Below are positions 23,890-40,969 of a stretch of 64,000 bases of DNA, in pieces. The stretch spans positions 75,704,575-75,768,574 of the forward strand of contig NC_063166.1 in assembly GCF_023159225.1 (NCBI RefSeq). Reading direction: 5' to 3'. Made by a program: the position numbers and the translations under genes. Below the pieces are notes generated by a model that did not search any database, was not told where the DNA came from, and saw nothing but the letters and a program-made list of their open reading frames with translations. The first letter of the stretch is position 1. Each line of letters begins with the position of its first letter. The DNA comes from Perognathus longimembris pacificus. Lineage: Eukaryota > Chordata > Mammalia > Rodentia > Heteromyidae.

Positions 23890-24097
23890 GGGCTGGGACT
23901 ATGGCTTAGTGTTAAGAGTGCTCGGCTTGCATGCATAAAGCCCTGGGTTTGATTCCTCAGCACCACATAAACAGAAAAAGCCAGATGTGGCACTGTGGCT
24001 CAAGTGGTAGAGTGCTAGCCTTGAGCAAAAAGCCAGGGACAGGGCTCAGGCCCTGAGTTCAAGCCCCAGGACTGGCAAAAAAAAAAAAAAAAAAAAT
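23890..24097 (+). repeat. IDL-Geo SINE
   Basis: Plus-strand copy with flanks ATTCTCTTGTAG and ATCTCTTGTGG. Forms an inverted pair with the preceding copy. Confidence 0.92.
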
Positions 24098-24336
24098 CTC
24101 TTGTGGTGTTTGTTGGTGGAGAGGGCAATTCCAAGACGAACATCTAGAACACATGTAACTGAAGTATGAGCCACACCCTACAGCTGACTGCAGCATATGT
24201 ACACACTAGATGCCAAAGATACACAGTAGTCTCTGATATTACACCCTCCCTCCACATGAAGCAGCTTGCTCCCGGCAGCTTCATAGTCAAGAAACTTCAC
24301 ATCATTTATCTCAAGAGGAACAGCACCAAGCAGAGA

Positions 24337-24900
24337 TTTATTGAGTGATGGTTAATGACTCAAACAACACCAGGCAGGCCAGCTAGTTTATTCAAACTGA
24401 ACCTAAACCTTAGATCTCTGGCTCAACAATAACGTATATCAAACCTTTCATTACAAAATCAATCCTGTGCTAGCTAACTCAGAGTTGGTTTAAATCAGTC
24501 TTATAACCTCTTAATATTCTGGGCTGGCAACTACATGACAATGTTCAGTTCTGTGAGAAAACCACATTTAATTTCCTTGGCTAGCAAATTTTAAACATCA
24601 GAGAAATGAAATTTTACAAAGGATTTCACCAACTGACTGCCAGTTCTCAAGTAATGTTTTCTTCATCTCTCGGGAACATTTTTAGATGAGAAGAATTTTC
24701 TTTGATCTGCTTGCCTTGATGGGTATGAAAGAACTCAAGAGATTAAAGAATGAAGATTAACTGAGATGCCAAGAAAAGTTTTTATTGCAAGCACAGTGAG
24801 TAGAAAGATGTCTTCTCACACAAAGTGGCCACAAGGTCTGCCATTAACTAAATCTCTGACACGCTTCATTGGTTAAAGCATATGTACTAACTTCTTGTTA
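24337..24900 (-). terminator. OSER1: OSER1 3' UTR with three candidate poly(A) signals
   Basis: After the stop codon the minus strand has AATAAA at 24786-24781, 24392-24387 and 24342-24337. The proximal signal would give a 3' UTR of only about 130 bases and the distal pair about 560-580 bases. The interval is free of SINEs, which fits a retained 3' UTR up to the distal pair; SINEs begin just beyond, at 24090. Which signal is used cannot be told from sequence. Confidence 0.5.
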
Positions 24901-30270
<5,370 letters not shown>

Positions 30271-30514
30271 CGAAAAATTCTGTACTCCTAATATTAGTGT
30301 TGGGTGAGAGAAGATTTCTAAAAGAAAATTTCAGTGTAGATGACTAGGAGACTGTAGGTTTTTATTTCTTAACAAAATACACCTAATACATGTATTATGA
30401 TAAAATGTCAACTGTTCAGACACTTGCTGCCAGAATCTTATTACATAATTCTGGAATGAGTATAATCTAAAAAACTCTACATTTCTGTTCCTTTTTTTTT
30501 CATATGTATGTATG

Positions 30515-30715
30515 TGCAAATGCCAGTACTAGGGCTTGAATTGAGGCCAGCACTCCACCACTCAAGCCACTGCTCTACTTACAGCTTTTTGATGGTTAAC
30601 TGGAGATAAGAGCCTCACAGACTTTCCTGTCCAAGTTGGCTTTGAACCACAATCCTCAGATTCAGCCTCCTCAGTAGTTAGGATTTGAGGAATGAGCCAC
30701 TAGTGTCCAGAGTAT
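30515..30715 (-). repeat. B1-Geo dimeric SINE in OSER1 intron 1
   Basis: Reversed Geo half, then reversed B1-like head; diverged. Confidence 0.75.
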
Positions 30716-31199
30716 TTGTATCTTAACAGGAGAGAAAGTCTCCCCAGTTGTGGATGTCTAGAAATCTATGAACTGACATTTATCATCAGGTGAAAAAAAG
30801 CAAAAAGCTTGAACTGTAACACACTAATTCTTTCAATCACTGCTATCTGTCTAGTCTAACTATTCTAATTAACTGTAACAGATAGCATTTCTGGAAAACA
30901 ATCCTGATCCACATCATCAGTAAATACAAAAATGTTCAGGAGAATAAGATTATCTTTTTTGTTATTATTGCAAGACCAGGACTCAAACTTGGTGCCCGAT
31001 TTGATCATTGGCTGGCTCTCTATGAGCCACAACCTCCAATCTCGAGAACAAGATATCATTGTTAAAACTAGAAACTTAGCTTGATGCTAATTAATCCCAT
31101 ACACTACCTAAAGATACCTTCAGCTTTGTAAAATTAGTTTTGAATAACATAGTTATTATACTAGAAAACACAACTTGCAATTCAAAGTATGATAAAAAT

Positions 31200-31432
31200 T
31201 CCAGGTGCCAGTGGCTCATGCCAATAATCCTAGCTACTCAGGAGGCTAAGATCTGAGGATCGAGGTTCAAAGCCAGCCCAGGCAGGAAAGTCTGTGAGAC
31301 TCTTATCTCCAATACTACTTACAAAAAGCTGTAGGTGACACTGTGGCTCAAGTGCTAGCCTTGAACACTAAGAGGCTCAGGGACAGCGCTCAGGTTCTGA
31401 GTTCAAGCCCCAGAACTGGCCAAAAAACAAGC
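31200..31432 (+). repeat. B1-Geo dimeric SINE in OSER1 intron 1
   Basis: CCAGGTGCCAGTGGCTCATG to CCCCAGAACTGGCC. Confidence 0.85.
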
Positions 31433-31479
31433 AAAAACAAACCCATAAACAAAAATGATTTTTAAAAAGTTTTTTCTTG

Positions 31480-31690
31480 GGGCTGGGGATATAGCCTAGT
31501 GGCAAGAGAGCTTGCCTCGTATACATGAGGCCCTGGGTTCGATTCCCCAGCACCACATATACAGAAAACGGCCAGAAGTGGCACTGTGGCTCAAGTGGCA
31601 GAGTGCTAGCCTTGAGCAAAAGGAAGCCAGGGACAGTGCTCAGGCCCTGAGTCCAAGGCCCAGGACTGGCCCAAAAAAAAAAAAAAAAGT
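31480..31690 (+). repeat. IDL-Geo SINE in OSER1 intron 1
   Basis: Flanked by AAAAAGTTTTTTCTT on both sides. Confidence 0.95.
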
Positions 31691-31971
31691 TTTTTCTTTG
31701 TCAAAAGAAAGTAAAAACCACAAATTACTATTAATGTGTTAATATACTCTTAATCAATTACTCTGATTAATCAAAATTCCAGTCTCTTAAGCAAAAAACT
31801 GCCAGAACAACTAGAAGCAACAGAGAAATCTTTTTTTTTTTTTTTAATTACTGAAACAAGTCTGCAAACTACCTTTCGACCACGGTTAAAAAAGAAAATG
31901 GTACCAAGTTTTGAACAAAAAATAAGCAACCAGAACCCAGAAAGAAAAAAGGTGAAATAAAAAGATAGCAG

Positions 31972-32066
31972 AGGCCAGGTATGAAGGATCCTAAGGACAC
32001 AGAAGGCTGAGACCTCAAGAGCTCAGTTCAAAGCCAACCTGGACAGGAAAAATCTGTGAGAAAATT
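31972..32066 (+). repeat. B1-Geo head fragment
   Basis: CAGAAGGCTGAGACCTCAAG and GTTCAAAGCCAACCTGGACA; the right half is missing. Confidence 0.6.
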
Positions 32067-32489
32067 TGAGCCAAGGATTCACTTTACCTGTTTCTAACCT
32101 GGTACCCTAAACCCCATCCCCCCACCCCCCTAGGCACTCTCAGAGGGAGCAGTGCCTCTCTATGGATCCTCTGGTATTGTCTGACTCCACATCTGCTCAT
32201 TTCTCAGGGGTGGATTTGATGAGACCTCTAATATTCCAAAGGTCTAGATGTCACAATATGTTTAACAGAATGTAGCATAAATGGCAAAATAAAGCAGCAA
32301 GGAATCATGACTTGTCTATACATATAATTGTGTGCAGAAGTTAAGGAATTTAGGGTAATCTCTGCAAAAAAAAAACGATAAAGTCTCAAAATAACTTTGC
32401 TAATGTCTAGGATTAGGATTAGGTGATTTGGACCAGCACTCTCCCCCACCCCCCGCACGCGCGCACACACGAAAAGGAATTGAAACAGA

Positions 32490-32700
32490 CTCATGTCTAA
32501 CCCTAGCTACTCAGGAGGCTCAGATCTCAGAATTATGGTTCAAAGCCAGTCTAGGTAGAAAAGTCTATGGGACTCTTATCTCCAATTAACCAGCCAAAAG
32601 CCAAAAGTGGAGATGGCACTCAGGCAGTAGTGGAACAGCCCTGAGTTAAAGCTAAGTGAGAGTGCTAGGCTGAGTTCAAGCCCCATTACTGGCACACACC
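32490..32700 (+). repeat. B1-Geo dimeric SINE
   Basis: CCCTAGCTACTCAGGAGGCT to AAGCCCCATTACTGGC. Confidence 0.8.
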
Positions 32701-32834
32701 CACAAAAACTCTCACAGGGCTCCATCTCAAACAAAAAAGACAGCTGGGCTCAGTGGTACACCTGACATTCCAGCTATCCAGGAAGTGAGGAAGTGTAATA
32801 GAAAAATTGCAGTCCAGGTTAAAAAAAGGGGGGG

Positions 32835-33043
32835 GGGGCTGGGAATATGGCCTAGTGGCAAGAGCGCCTGCCTTATATACATGAAGCCCTGGGTTCGATT
32901 CCCCAGCACCACATATAGAGCAAACGGCCAGAAGTGGCGCTATGGCTCAAGTGGCAGAGTGCTAGCCTTGAGCAAAAAGAAACCAGGGACAGTGCTCAGG
33001 CCCTGAGTCCAAGGCCCAGGACTGGCAAAAAAAAAAAAAAAAG
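32835..33043 (+). repeat. IDL-Geo SINE
   Basis: GGGGCTGGGAATATGGCCTAG to CCCAGGACTGGC and a 16-base A tail. Confidence 0.92.
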
Positions 33044-33300
33044 GAATCCAGGCACCAGTGGCTCATCCTGTAATCCTAGCTATTTGGGAACTGAGATCTG
33101 AGGATTATGGTTCAAAGCCATCTCAGGCAAGAAAGTCCATGAGACTTTTACACATCAGAACTGTGACTCAATTGATAGTATACTAGCCTTGGGCAAAAAA
33201 ACCCAAGGACAATGTCCAGTCCCTGAGTTCAAGCCCCAGGACGGACAGACAGACAGGCAAGCAGGCAGGCACGTGTGCACCTGTGAACGCACACACACAC
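33044..33300 (+). repeat. B1-Geo SINE with GACA/GGCA tail
   Basis: Starts directly after the previous A tail and ends in a short GACA/GGCA/CA tract. Confidence 0.8.
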
Positions 33301-33392
33301 ATCCTTGAATCCCAGTATTGCCAAAACAAACAATATTGCCAAAATAATAACAAAAACATAACTTCATAAGACAAAAAAACTAACTATAATGC

Positions 33393-33680
33393 CAGGTGTA
33401 GTGACCCGCATAGCCTATAATCCCAGAAACACAGGAGGAAGAGATGGGAGTATTGCAATTGTAGGCTAGCCCTGACAAAAGTTAGACTAGTTCAAGAAAC
33501 AATCTGTGTGTGGTGGTACAAGCCTGCAAATCTAGCTAAGCAGGAGGCAAAAGTAGGAGGATCTCAATCTGGAAAATCACTGGGAAAAATGCAGAAGACC
33601 ATGTGGAAAACGAAATCAGAAAGGACTAGGGGAGTCACTCAAGTGATAAAACCAGATGAAAGCTCAAAACCAGACTGCTT
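33393..33680 (+). repeat. Two B1-like fragments
   Basis: GCCAGGTGTAGTGACCCGCA with GCCTATAATCCCAGAAAC, then GTGTGTGGTGGTACAAGCC with AGGAGGCAAAAGTAGGAGG. Confidence 0.6.
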
Positions 33681-33959
33681 CCCCTCCCCCAGGAAAAAAA
33701 AACATATAAATACTCTCCACGCATATTTGGCTGGTTTGGTTAACCAGGATATAAACATGAGGAAACAGTCCATAGATTTCCATGCTTCAGCGGGCTCTAA
33801 TTCTTCATTTCTAATAGGACATGCAAAATATGTAACATACAACAGCGTCTTCTGAAATACCTAGGTAGAGGGCTGGCAGAGATCATATATACTAAAACAT
33901 CTGAAGCTCCACATCAATTTAAAAGGTGCTACTGTAGGTTGTAAATAAATTCTGCTGCA

Positions 33960-34920
33960 GAACTAAAATCTTATTTATAATGTTCCTCAATAACTTTATG
34001 GCCAACACTCAGCTCATGGGCCCTAACAGAATTAATCACCTGAGTCAGTCTTCCCAACCTCAAGACCTCCACACAGTGCTCTTTGGGTTTTGCTGGAACT
34101 CAGTCAATGTTTAAGTACCTCTAACACATCTAAGCATACACTGCTAATTTGTTGGCATAAGCTCTTTCCTTTCACAAACATTTACAAAATTCCCAGGTAG
34201 ATACTAGACTGGATGCTAGGGATAGAAGGATGAACATAGGAGGACTGGGAACTCCATTTCTGTAAAGGCTAGAATCTCATTCTTGTGCTCCAGGAAATTA
34301 AAATATAACCCATTTGCTAAGAACCTCTGTAGCCAGATATGTAACTTTTAATTATGCAGTGCTAACTTTCATAGCTTGTCTAGTGACCACCATAGGTGTT
34401 AATACAAACTTGATTAGCATTCCTGTTGACATGCTAAAAGAATGCTATCTATAAAACCAAAACATTAAAAAGTAAGATCTAACTAGACTGAAACTTCAAG
34501 AATGAATACAGCCTATTTTCAGACTCAGCATTCTGGTTACTCACCTTTTTCCTTACTTTCGGAGCAAAGGTAAATCCCAGACATGAATTTAAGAGCTACA
34601 TCATGCAGCTCTGCAATTATGAAGGCTTATTATGCTCCTCGGTATTTGTAACTTCCCATTCACTCAAAGCAAGAGCTTAAACCTATCTCGGGACAGCAGA
34701 TACAATGCGTTTCCTTGTCTTTTATCAGTAATAAATTTCTGGGAGACATTCTTGCTAAAACTTAGTAACAATCTCCAACTAGATCAAACTTGTAACAAGC
34801 TCTGTATTTGTTACTATGCATTGACATAAAATCACACCGTTTTCTCTTTCCCCCCCAAGTTCCCTTCAACCTTGCAAAAATGAAGTCCTTGTAAGTTCCT
34901 CCATCAGAAGGGGAGAGGAA
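33960..34920 (-). other. OSER1: OSER1 intron 1, unique AT-rich stretch
   Basis: No repeat family or exon recognised between the last intron SINEs and the CpG island. Confidence 0.4.
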
Positions 34921-35795
34921 AAAAAAATCTTAGTTTTCGTTGACTTTCAACGAATAGAAAGAATGTGTCACAATCTTAATTTACATCTAGAAGTTTCCTT
35001 AAACTTCAAGTCGAATTCCTCATTTCCAGGATTCTGGAAAAGACCTGCGAATAATCCACAAGGCTGGTAAACTTTCCCTGGACCACCAGGAAGCGTGGGG
35101 CCTGGGGAGGGAAGCCCAGGGGTGAAAACAATCTCACCCCCCCAACCCCCAAACACACCTCTCCTCCGCACACTCGCCCAACCCCTACAAGACAGTCAAA
35201 GCACCTCGTTAATTCTTTTCCGCCGGAATCTGGGCTGGTCGCAGTCCAAAAGGACCCGGAGGCGGGGGTAGGTCAGAACGAGGAAGGGGGACTCCAGGAG
35301 TAGGGAGGGCGCGGGGCCGGGAGCTGTCCAGGGGTTCGTCTCGACCCGCCCGGGTCCCCGCGGGGAAGCTGTTCCCTGAGCTAGTTAGGAGCGGACGGAG
35401 TCGGGCCGAGACTGAAGGAATACAGAAGAGACCGGGAGCAGAGGCGCAGAGGGAACCGACGAGAAGGAGAGCGGGAAAAGGCGGGAAGGCGCAAAGCGCG
35501 GCCGAGGAGGGCGAAAAGGGGAAGCTCCGGCCGGACGGCGGGCGGCGGGGCGGCGGGGCGGGAGGCCGCGGGAGGACCCGGAGGCGGGAAGCGACGCGGC
35601 CGACGCACCAGGCCGCCGCCGAAGTGGCGCGGAGAGGCCCAGGCCCGACCCGACCCGGCCCAGACAGCGGGCAGCAGGCGCCGGGAAACGACGCGACGAG
35701 AGACGGGCGGGTCCAGGAGAAGCCGCCCACCCCTGGGCGGGCCCTGGAAGCCGCGAGGCCGTCGGCCACCCACCCCGTCACCTCCCGGCACTCAC

Positions 35796-35900
35796 CTTCA
35801 CGCAGCAGGGGCGTTCCGGGGGTCCGGTCTCGTCAGTTCAGACCGGCTCTCACCGACCGCCGAGCCGGACTGACCCGGATCCAAACCAGCCGAGAAGGCG
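35796..35900 (-). other. OSER1: OSER1 noncoding first exon (5' UTR), approximate upstream limit
   Basis: Within the CpG island the minus strand shows GCGTGAAG followed by GTGAGTGC, a strong donor with GT at 35795-35794. Splicing from here to the acceptor at 30117-30116 would remove a 5.7-kb intron and supply the first exon of the OSER1 mRNA. Human OSER1 likewise has a noncoding first exon. The transcription start is not defined; a weaker alternative donor GTGAGAGC lies near 35850. Confidence 0.6.
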
Positions 35901-36129
35901 GCCCGCGCCTCCGGAGTCGCACTGCGCCTGCGTCACTCGGGCACGTGCCCCTTCCCTTGCGCTCGCTCCTCCCACCCCAGTGACTAGGCAGCGCGACTGG
36001 CGGCAGCTGCGCAGGCGCAGGGCGGCGGCCGCGCCTCTAGAACGTCCCGCACACGCCCCTCTCGGAAGCACGTGCGCCTTGCGTCATTTCCTGTTATTCT
36101 TTCTCTTCTCCCTCCCCCCCCCCCCCCCA

Positions 36130-36298
36130 TACACACCCTCCACTCCCTCAGGCGCTGGTTTGCTCCGGGCGGGCTTTGGGGGCGTGCCCGCTTCCTCCTC
36201 TCTGGCCAACGTGCGAGTGGGCTGTCCTCCTCCGCTGTCCCGGGTCGCTGCAGCTTAGTTCGGCTCCGGTAGTCATCCGGGCGGCGGGATTCCGAAGG
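36130..36298 (+). ncRNA. Candidate first exon of an OSER1 divergent transcript
   Basis: On the plus strand, bases leading to CCGAAGG|GTGAGAG at 36298/36299 form a plausible donor inside the CpG island, pointing away from OSER1. No conserved protein is encoded. The call depends on the promoter layout and on the existence of OSER1-DT in human; there is no sequence proof of transcription, and the 5' limit is a guess. Confidence 0.25.
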
Positions 36299-36515
36299 GT
36301 GAGAGTGGGATGCGGCTGCCTTTGCACCAGCGAGCCCGGATGCTGGCTTCTGCTCCGCCTGCGACTGGGCCCGAACGGCAGCCCCCGCCCCCTCCGCCGG
36401 ATGGGCATCTTGCGGGACCTGCAGAGAAGCCGGGAGGCACCGGCACCGCGCCTGGAGGATCCTGAAGGCTAAGCTGGAATTGGAATTTAAGTGCCATCGC
36501 TTTTGACGTCGCTGC

Positions 36516-36798
36516 TGTTAGACTTTGAAAGGATAGGTCCCGGCCATCCCAGGGGACCATGCGGAGATAATCACAGACAGGAGACGGAGGTTCATAAGGA
36601 GGTTTATTAGTGGGGCCCTAGTTCCCACGGGAGAGGGAGCTACGTGGCGTCTGTATCTTATCCAGGTGGCAGCTTGTCTGATGGTGATAGGGGAAGTAGG
36701 TAGAGAGTAGGAGTGGCTCATTAGGTATGGGTGGATCTGGGGGCGAGCGGGAGGAGCTGAGGACCAGAGGCTAGGGAAATGCTAACTTGAGGCCACTC
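36516..36798 (-). mobile_element. Probable solo LTR of an endogenous retrovirus
   Basis: Read on the minus strand the segment has an LTR-like layout: a TG start, then a central region, AATAAA at 36608-36603, a short R/U5-like stretch rich in CTCC, and an end near ACA. No internal retroviral region adjoins it. It sits immediately beyond the OSER1 CpG island. Clear target duplications were not found, so both ends are approximate and the family is unknown. Confidence 0.4.
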
Positions 36799-37459
36799 AA
36801 GTTCCTCGGAGAGCCTCGCTTTCTTCATCTGGAAGTTGGATGGTATCTGCCAATGTCGGTTTTGTCTTTTACGTTTATTTTTTGCAGGCATGGACTCCTT
36901 TGAGATTCTGGTGAGAACATAGAGTCTCTCCTCAGAGAAACAGATAGATGTCTGTGTACACCAGGAAGGTTTTCAGCGGTTTACCTAAGTCTGTGATTGG
37001 TATTTCAGGTAGCAAGCAGGGATGGAATGGTTGAGCTGGATAAAGGTGACCCTACCTCCGTCACCAGAACCTATCTCCATCTAGCGGTGCTCCTCACCTG
37101 CTATCCATCTTGCAGCTAGAGTTCTCAAGCTTCGTGGGAAAAGGCGGATTTCTTTAGTAATGAAAACTCAGCCCCAGAGGGAAAGGGTTCCCCTGAATCC
37201 AACCTGGCTTCTGCTATAGGTGATGCAGTGACCTAGCTGAATGGGCTGCTGGAAACAGCAGACCTCGGGAGCAAGGAGTGTTTGGATCACATCTGGGGAA
37301 AAATCTAACTTAGTTATACATAGCTCCCAGCTTGCTATGATTTCACTTAGCTGTTTTAACCTTATAAGGACGTGAGAGCCATATACATTCAATAGAAGCT
37401 GTGCTTCAGATCTTGAATTTTGATCTTTTTTCCTCATGGGTTCAAAATATGCCCAGCCT

Positions 37460-37895
37460 CCAGGTTTACCAGTGGCTCACACCTATAATCCTAGCTACTC
37501 AGGAGGTTAAGAGCTGAGGATCAATATTCAAAGCCAACCTGGATCGACAAAGATGCATTTATCTCCAACTAACCAGCAAAAAAGATAAAAGTGGAGTCAT
37601 GGCTTACGTGGTAGAATGCTAGGTGTGAGTAGAAGAAGCCACATTCCAAGCCATATTTTCTTAATTCAAAATAGCTCAGGGGCTAGAACTGTGCTCAGTA
37701 GTAGAGTGCTTGCCTAGCATGCATGAAGCTCCGGGTTCCATTCGTTCCATTCTTCATACCACATGAACAGAAAAAGCCGGAAGTAGTGCTGTGGCTCACG
37801 TGGTAGAGTGCTAGCATTGAGCAAAAGAAGCTCAGAGACAGTGCCCAGGCCCAGAGTTCAAGCCCCAGGACTGGAAAAAATAAAAAATAAAAATT
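37460..37895 (+). repeat. B1-Geo SINE followed by IDL-Geo SINE
   Basis: B1-Geo at 37460-37650 and older IDL-Geo at 37680-37885, both plus. Confidence 0.82.
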
Positions 37896-39334
37896 TTTAA
37901 AAAGTAGCTCAGTGATAGAGTATTTGTCCAATCCTGAGGTAGATCTTAAGTTGATCAAAATACAGTGAGTGTATCCCCAGGGCCTAAATTCTTGGGTAAC
38001 ACATACTTTGATCAATTATTACTGATAAGAGGAATGCATTGAGTGTTAACCTTGTGTTAAAACTATTTAAGTACATTTAGACCTGATTGATGTGAGACAT
38101 GTCAGCATGCCCCTTGTCTCAATACCTCTCCTTTCCACAGACTTTACTGCTTATTCAGTGCTACACACAAGCCCTTGAGAAGTCCATGAGACCATGGGAG
38201 AGCTGCTAACCAGTAGAGGCACAGCTGCGTTGGCATCAGAAGGTGCCCAGCCCTCTCTGGCGGTACAGGGTGTGTCTTGGAGAAGCCTTCCTAGAGGAAA
38301 GTTTGAAAGTCAGGCACTGCTGATCAGTGGGGAGAGATGAGATGAGACTTAGAGATCATGTTATTCAGATGAAGCCAACTCAGTGTCAGGAGAAAATCAA
38401 GTTAAGAAGCCTGGATTTTGTCCTAAAGATCATGAGCTATTTTCATGATGGTTTGATGTGCTGTTTAACTTCTTAAAAGCATGTGGGGAGAAGAAGCATG
38501 CAGGAGAAATACTATAAAAGAAGTAGAACTGCCACTACAGCAGATGGCTGGTAAGGAGCTAGGGTTTAAGAGACTGGCAGAAATGTGCTGGGCAGAGCAG
38601 AGCCATCTGGCCCAGTGAAGTCAGTAGGTGACCTCATTTATTCAAGGAGGATGTGAATCCAGGAGATCCATGTGTGGGAATGGGGAGTTTGGTTTGGACT
38701 AAGGCATTGGAAGTACAGCTGAAAGCAGGAATCAGGTCATGAAGTCCAAGAGCTAGCCTAAGATTTCTCCTAAGAACCATGGCCTTATGAAAGAGAATAG
38801 CCTGCTTGAGGTAGAAAGAATACGCTACTTTCGGAGTTGGTGACACATTAGCCAGATCAGAGATATTGGTATCTAAAGAGGACTAGGAAGAAAGAGCAAG
38901 TTAATGGGTAGGAAAGCTGTGTAGATTAGGCTTTGGTGAGAGTTTGCATGTGTTAAGAGGAGCAGTAAGCGAAGTCTACAGTGACTTTTGGCTTTCTAGT
39001 TTGAGGACCTAATGAGCATTGTTGCCTGGAACGACAAAAACTGTATGAATGAGGATAATAATCACAGCTAAAAATTTTATGGCTCCTTTTATGTGTCAGG
39101 AAACACTTGAATTCTCAGAGCAATCCTGTGGTTACCATTACCATCTTTATTTTCCTGATGGTCTAGTAAGTGGACTTCCAACTCCAGCTCTGGGACTCCT
39201 GTTAGTCCTCGGCTCCAGAAGGAAGTGAGTGTGCCTTTTCCTGGAAGCCATTGATCACAGAAAAACATAACAAAAACAAAAATATGTACACATACATTAT
39301 ACTGTCACGGATTTTTACAAATGGGAGCACTCCT

Positions 39335-39540
39335 GTCAGGTGCTGGTAATCTTAGCTACTGGGGAAGCTGAGCTCTGAGAATCACAGTTCGAAGCCAACC
39401 CGGGCAGGAAAGTCTGTGAGACTCTTATTTCCGGTTAACTACCAAAAAGCTGAAAGCAGATCTGTGGCACAAGTGGTAGGGAACTAAGCTCAGAGGCAGT
39501 ACTCGGGCCCTGAGTTCAAGCCCCAGGACTGGTATAAAAG
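39335..39540 (+). repeat. B1-Geo dimeric SINE
   Basis: GTCAGGTGCTGGTAATCTTAG to CCCCAGGACTGGTA. Confidence 0.8.
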
Positions 39541-39662
39541 CAAAACCAAATGGAAACATTCCTATAGCTAACATCAATCAGGTCAAGAAAGAGACATTGC
39601 TAGCTGACATAAGTCAACAAAGAATGAAATGAATGAATAAGAAGAGAAAGAAAAGAAGATAC

Positions 39663-39895
39663 AGCTGGGAATGGGTGGCTCACACCTCTAATCCTAGCTA
39701 CTCAGGAGGCTGAGATCTCAGGATTGCAGTTCGAAGCCAGCCTGGGCAGAAAAGTCATCGTAAGACTCTTAGCTCCAAATAATCACCAAAAACTGGAAGT
39801 GGAGTTGTGGCTCAAAGTATTAGAGTGCTAGCAGAAGAGTTCAAAGGTAATGCCTATGCCCTGAGTTCAAGCCCCAGGACCAACAAAACAAGAAA
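39663..39895 (+). repeat. B1-Geo dimeric SINE
   Basis: AGCTGGGAATGGGTGGCTCA to CCCCAGGACCAAC and an A-rich tail. Confidence 0.85.
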
Positions 39896-40258
39896 GAAAA
39901 GAAGACACTGCTTGTGTTATCACCAGCTGAGGGCGCCCTAGGGCCACAGCTTTGCTTTCCTTACTTGAGAGTAAAGCCCTTTCAGCTTGGGCTTTTAAAA
40001 CTGAAGACTTTGTGTTTGTAAATTGCCTGTCTCCATGCTCAAATTTACATTCACTTGAACTTTACAGCTTAAACCACATAGTAACACCAGAAATGTTTAA
40101 GGCAGGAAAAAAGAATCAAGAAGTAACGCCATAGCAGATTGCGTGTGGTGAGGACGGGAAGGGAATGTTGAGAAGGGTCTGGGGTGCTAGCAATGTCCTT
40201 TTCTTAATCGGATTGATGCTGGTTATAGAAGTATTTGCATTTGTAAAAATCCACGAGA

Positions 40259-40476
40259 GGCTGGGTGCTGGTGGCTCATCCCTGTAGCCCTAGCTACTCA
40301 GGAGGGAAATCCATGAGACTCTTACCTCCAATAAACTGCTGAGAAAAAGCAGGAGGTGGTGCTGTGGCTCAAGTGGTAGAGCTCTAGCCTTGAACACCAA
40401 GAGGCTCATGGACAGTGTCCAGCCCCTGAGTTAAAGCCCCAGGACTGGCAAAAAAAAAAAAAAAAAAAAAAAAAAC
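40259..40476 (+). repeat. B1-Geo dimeric SINE
   Basis: GGCTGGGTGCTGGTGGCTCA to CCCCAGGACTGGC plus a long A tail; an internal deletion removes part of the head. Confidence 0.82.
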
Positions 40477-40686
40477 CAAACCCATGAAAGTATAATGTAG
40501 GATCTGTACATTTTTCTGTGTTTAAACTCCAGTAAAGAGCTTGAAAAACATCTGTATGCATACAACAAGACAGGTAGTGTGTTAGGTAAGCTGGTCTTGT
40601 AATCCCTCTGAAATGCTTACTCAGCTCTGGGTCATGAAACCCCCCTGAGGAAAGCACAAACTTCCAGTTAAGAACTCCTGTTTTGG

Positions 40687-40880
40687 TCTGGGAATACGGC
40701 CTAGTGGTAAAGTGCTTGCCTTGTATGCATGAAGCCCTGAGTTCGATTCCTCAGAACCACATATATAGAAAAAGCCAGAGGTGGTGCTGTGGCTCAAGTG
40801 GTAGAGTACTAGTCGAGCAAAAAGAAGCCACGGACAGTGTTCAGGCCCTGACTTCCAGCCCAGGACTGTCAAAAAAACAA
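40687..40880 (+). repeat. IDL-Geo SINE
   Basis: GTCTGGGAATACGGCCTAGT to CCCAGGACTGTC and A tail. Confidence 0.88.
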
Positions 40881-40969
40881 AAAACCCGCTTCATCAGAAG
40901 GGAACATGACAAGGAATGCGGACGGGTAGCTCACAGAACAAGACATAGAAATGGACTTGAGCATGGAAA

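Larger units (their letters stand above)
16700..24336. other. Intergenic region between JPH2 and OSER1
   Basis: This spacer separates the JPH2 promoter from the OSER1 3' end. It contains a GT/CA microsatellite, a triple SINE insertion at 18.0-18.7 kb, scattered B1 and L2 fragments and a cluster of IDL-Geo SINEs at 23.37-24.09 kb. Unique stretches at 17250-17980, 18740-20240, 21680-22130 and 22970-23350 show no gene I recognise. No conserved protein was found in the frames here. Confidence 0.6.
35200..36470. promoter_or_regulatory. OSER1: CpG island, probable bidirectional promoter of OSER1
   Basis: The block is very CpG-rich and SINE-free. NRF1-like sites occur as TGCGCCTGCG at 35923-35932 and TGCGCAGGCGCA at 36008-36019, in opposite orientation. 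CACGTG boxes lie at 35942-35947 and 36069-36074, and an ATF/CRE-like TGCGTCA at 36080-36086 is followed by an ETS-like ATTTCCTG. The roughly symmetrical layout, with OSER1 leaving to the left and a good plus-strand donor at 36299, suggests divergent transcription. Human OSER1 has an annotated divergent lncRNA (OSER1-DT). Confidence 0.7.

Noticed and set aside
35209..35781. 190-codon minus-strand frame in the OSER1 CpG island
   Set aside because: GC-rich, proline- and arginine-rich, no recognisable domain, in noncoding exon/intron territory.
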